The position numbers and the translations under genes were made by a program. Under the pieces are notes generated by a model that worked only from the letters and a program-made list of their open reading frames with translations, was not told where the DNA came from and ran no database searches. A DNA stretch of 64,000 bases from Sphingopyxis panaciterrulae (GTDB lineage: Bacteria; Pseudomonadota; Alphaproteobacteria; Sphingomonadales; Sphingomonadaceae). The stretch spans positions 104,910 through 168,909 of the forward strand of contig NZ_JACIJH010000009.1 in NCBI RefSeq assembly GCF_014199295.1. Direction: 5' to 3'. This document shows positions 62,524 through 64,000 of the stretch, piece by piece (positions within the stretch are counted from its first letter, which is position 1; the number at the start of each line of letters is the position of its first letter).

Positions 62524-62895
62524 ATGTCGGTTTCCAAGATCAGAGAAAGTCCTGACGATGGAGTCATCGATCGCCTGAAGGAAATTTCAGGACGTCGAAT
62601 CGAGGACGAGCGACGACGTCGGCGTATGACCCAGCGTCAATTTGCAAAAAGAGTGGGCATCAGCATCCGCTGGCTCCGTGAAATCGAGGCGGGTAATCCT
62701 GTCGTTAAGCTCGACGATCATCTTCGTTGCGCGAGCGCACTGAAAATGGCTCCGACATATATCTTTCTGCCGTTGCTTTATTGGTCCTATGGCCGCGTCT
62801 GTCCGATCAACGTCGCCATTGCCGATCTTACTGATATTGAACGGCGCTCTCTGGCTCTGATCAATAGGCGGGTGGCTGCCCTCGAAATAGGCTGA
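62524..62895 (+). CDS. Xre-family (HTH) transcriptional regulator
   Basis: A small DNA-binding protein of 123 residues. The HTH is RRRMTQRQFAKRVGISIRWL, then REIEAGNPVVKLDDHLRCA, the classic Cro/C1 pattern. The C-terminal part (YIFLPLLYWSYGRVC, IERRSLALINRRVAALE) is short and hydrophobic. The ATG at 62524 directly follows an in-frame GTG; GAGGGG lies just upstream. Divergent from the tra operon, it is a likely transfer regulator. Confidence 0.85.
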   Translation: MSVSKIRESPDDGVIDRLKEISGRRIEDERRRRRMTQRQFAKRVGISIRWLREIEAGNPVVKLDDHLRCASALKMAPTYIFLPLLYWSYGRVCPINVAIADLTDIERRSLALINRRVAALEIG

Positions 62896-63373
62896 CTATG
62901 TTCCATGGATGGCCTGTCGCACTGCATGCCAAAAACGGCCAATTGACGATGTGAATGGTTAATGTTCCACAAAGCCTCACCTCGTCCCAAGTGATGCACA
63001 ATTGACCGATAATGCTCTATTAGGGGCCAAAATGTGCCTCTGAAGCCCGGTAAAAAGTTAGTGTATTTGTTGGTAGGAGGCAAATTTTTCTACTTGCTTT
63101 CTAGCAATATCAGCTAGTTGTTCGATGGATTCGAATCCTGCTGCCCCTGCCATTGTTTCATGGTTAGCCGGACAGGAGGGAGGTTGAGCGGGGCGCTCCC
63201 TCTCTGGATAAGCACCAGCTATTCGGCGCGCGCAGCAGTGGATATGCGCGCTCGCGCAACGGGATGGAGGCGCGCGTAAAAAGAACGCGCGAGGTGCCTC
63301 GACGGTCCGCGCATGAAAAAGCCCCCCATCCAGAGGACCGGAGGCTCTATGGAATGGAGACTGAAAGCCTGTG
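62896..63373. other. Non-coding stretch, AT-richer, with palindrome GGATTCGAATCC
   Basis: 478 bases without a recognisable gene. The part from 62960 to 63150 is clearly lower in G+C than its surroundings. A perfect 12-bp palindrome GGATTCGAATCC lies at 63127-63138, inside a 31-codon minus-strand frame (63058-63153: MAGAAGFESIEQLADIARKQ and so on) that lacks a ribosome site and homology cues. A terminator for the small gene at 63374 occupies 63315-63346. Confidence 0.5.
63315..63346 (-). terminator. Rho-independent terminator of the small membrane-peptide gene
   Basis: On the minus strand, AGCCTCC and GGGGGCT-type arms pair (one mismatch) and are followed by TTTTT (63316-63320 read in reverse). 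It lies 28 bases after the stop of the 63374-63610 gene. Confidence 0.65.
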
Positions 63374-63610
63374 TTACGGGCTGACGGGCTCGTCCTTGTC
63401 GTTATCGGAGATCAGGATGATGCCGCCGATCACTGCCGCAACGGCGAGGACGGCGATGATCCAGCTCGAACCGCCTTCGAGGCCATTCTTCTTCGAAACA
63501 GCCGAGGCCGAACGCGCCCCGTCGAACGCGGTCGCAGCCGAGGCCGCAACCGGCGTAGCCACCATCGAAGTTGCTGCAAGCGCTGCCGCAGCCTTCTTGA
63601 GTGAATTCAT
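63374..63610 (-). CDS. Small exported or membrane peptide, unknown function
   Basis: A 78-residue protein. A signal-like N-terminus (MNSLKKAAAALAATSMVATP and VAASAATA) is followed by a short polar part (FDGARSASAVSKKNGLEG), one membrane helix (SSWIIAVLAVAAVIGGIILI) and an acidic tail SDNDKDEPVSP. AAGGGGA eight bases before the ATG and a good terminator after it show a real, self-standing gene. Similar short Ala-rich peptides are common in sphingomonads; no function is known to me. Confidence 0.75.
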   Translation of the reverse strand: MNSLKKAAAALAATSMVATPVAASAATAFDGARSASAVSKKNGLEGGSSWIIAVLAVAAVIGGIILISDNDKDEPVSP

Positions 63611-63625
63611 GATAATCCCCTTCAT

Positions 63626-63980
63626 TACTAATAGCTATTCCATGAATAACGACTCTTTGTGACAAAGACCGGGGCGCATTGCAACCGCATATGAAAAGTC
63701 CTGCCGGTAGGGCGGAACAGGGTGCCTGCAAATTCTCAGCAACCAGACTCAGCAACGCCCCCAACCCAGGGGGCTAGGGCATTATGTGGGAGGTATAGGC
63801 AAGGTCACGCCCATGCTTCTTCCACGTCTCTCGCCGTAGACAAGTCGCTTACCGATGTTGTGCCGCAGCCGAGTTGAGATTTGCGGGCCGCTTCGGTCGC
63901 TGGCTCTAGGTTTCGTTTACATTCAGGATTCCCATTGGCGTAGGATTGTGATTCAAGCTGCTGGCTGTTTGGAGGTCGGC
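63626..63980. other. Intergenic region with a GC hairpin
   Basis: 355 bases without a convincing gene. GCCCCC-AACCCA-GGGGGC at 63757-63774 can form a hairpin. The region must hold the promoter of the small gene on the minus strand and of the gene starting at 63981. Confidence 0.4.
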
Positions 63981-64000
63981 ATGGATGGAGCGACAGGAAG
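63981..64000 (+). CDS. Start of an unidentified gene, cut by the window edge
   Basis: ATG 63981 is preceded by GGAGGT with a six-base spacer, the best ribosome site in this part of the window. Only MDGATG is readable, so the product cannot be named. Confidence 0.35.

Noticed and set aside
63058..63153. 31-codon minus-strand frame beginning MAGAAGFESIEQLADIARKQ
   Set aside because: Looks protein-like but has no ribosome site, is very short and no relatives are known to me; left inside the intergenic note.
63120..63153. tRNA-like 3' end (TTCGAATCC ... CCA), a possible att site
   Set aside because: The T-arm stem does not pair and no acceptor, D-arm or anticodon arm lies upstream; the signal is only the palindrome GGATTCGAATCC.

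Overview
The window is high-GC DNA from an alphaproteobacterium, most likely a sphingomonad (Novosphingobium, Sphingopyxis, Sphingobium or a relative). The reasons are the TonB receptor with a DIVVTARRSEERSQD start, dense clusters of acyl-CoA dehydrogenases, lipid-transfer-type thiolases with DUF35 partners, a CYP101-like P450, and an F-type conjugation operon of the kind found on sphingomonad plasmids. No rRNA, tRNA or CRISPR array was found. The assignment is inferred from gene content, not from a marker gene.

Positions 1-53,441 are one long catabolic region for an unidentified, probably branched or alicyclic, acid. 1-8.8 kb: crotonases, an MDR oxidoreductase, two thiolase-like/DUF35 pairs, a TauD-type dioxygenase and a LysR regulator. 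9-16.7 kb: a co-oriented run of LysR, two pairs of unequal acyl-CoA dehydrogenases, a PaaG-like isomerase, a nitronate-monooxygenase-fold flavoprotein and a [3Fe-4S] ferredoxin. 16.7-21 kb (minus): a Gfo/Idh oxidoreductase, separate hydratase and dehydrogenase halves of an MFE-2-like enzyme, and the P450. 21.3-29.1 kb (plus): MaoC-like hydratase, LysR, frameshifted SDR, thiolase, [2Fe-2S] ferredoxin, two SDRs and an acyl-CoA dehydrogenase. 29.2-34.8 kb (minus): a tightly overlapping operon of three SDRs, a SnoaL-like protein, an MFS carrier and a CoA-transferase family protein, divergent from a TetR regulator. 35.6-53.4 kb: two CoA ligases, several SDRs (some broken), two MFS carriers, DUF2889, MmgE/PrpD, CitE-like lyase, etfBA, a wrecked ferredoxin reductase and a 3-hydroxyisobutyrate-dehydrogenase-like enzyme.

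The logic fits CoA activation (ligases), alpha,beta-dehydrogenation (acyl-CoA dehydrogenases feeding EtfAB), hydration (crotonases, MaoC), oxidation (SDRs), and thiolytic or retro-aldol cleavage (thiolases, LTP/DUF35), with P450, ferredoxin and TauD steps for oxygenation. A shared 13-bp palindrome (TGACG-N3-CGTCA type) at three divergent promoters, one beside the tetR gene, suggests a local TetR regulon.

53.4-57.7 kb is a junction: a transposase remnant, a lower-GC TonB-dependent receptor and a chimera of IS630- and IS5-family transposase fragments. 57.7-62.2 kb (minus) is the start of an F-type conjugation operon (dsbC-like, traA, traL, traE, traK, traB), cut off just after traB by the IS debris. 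The right end has an Xre-type regulator with a perfect palindrome upstream, a small secreted or membrane peptide, and the start of a further gene at the edge.

Gene decay is conspicuous: two SDRs with single frameshifts, an epimerase reduced to fragments, a ferredoxin reductase with internal deletion, nonsense codon and frameshift, and at least four transposase remnants. This points to an acquired catabolic island under rearrangement. The two single-base SDR shifts could instead be sequencing errors.
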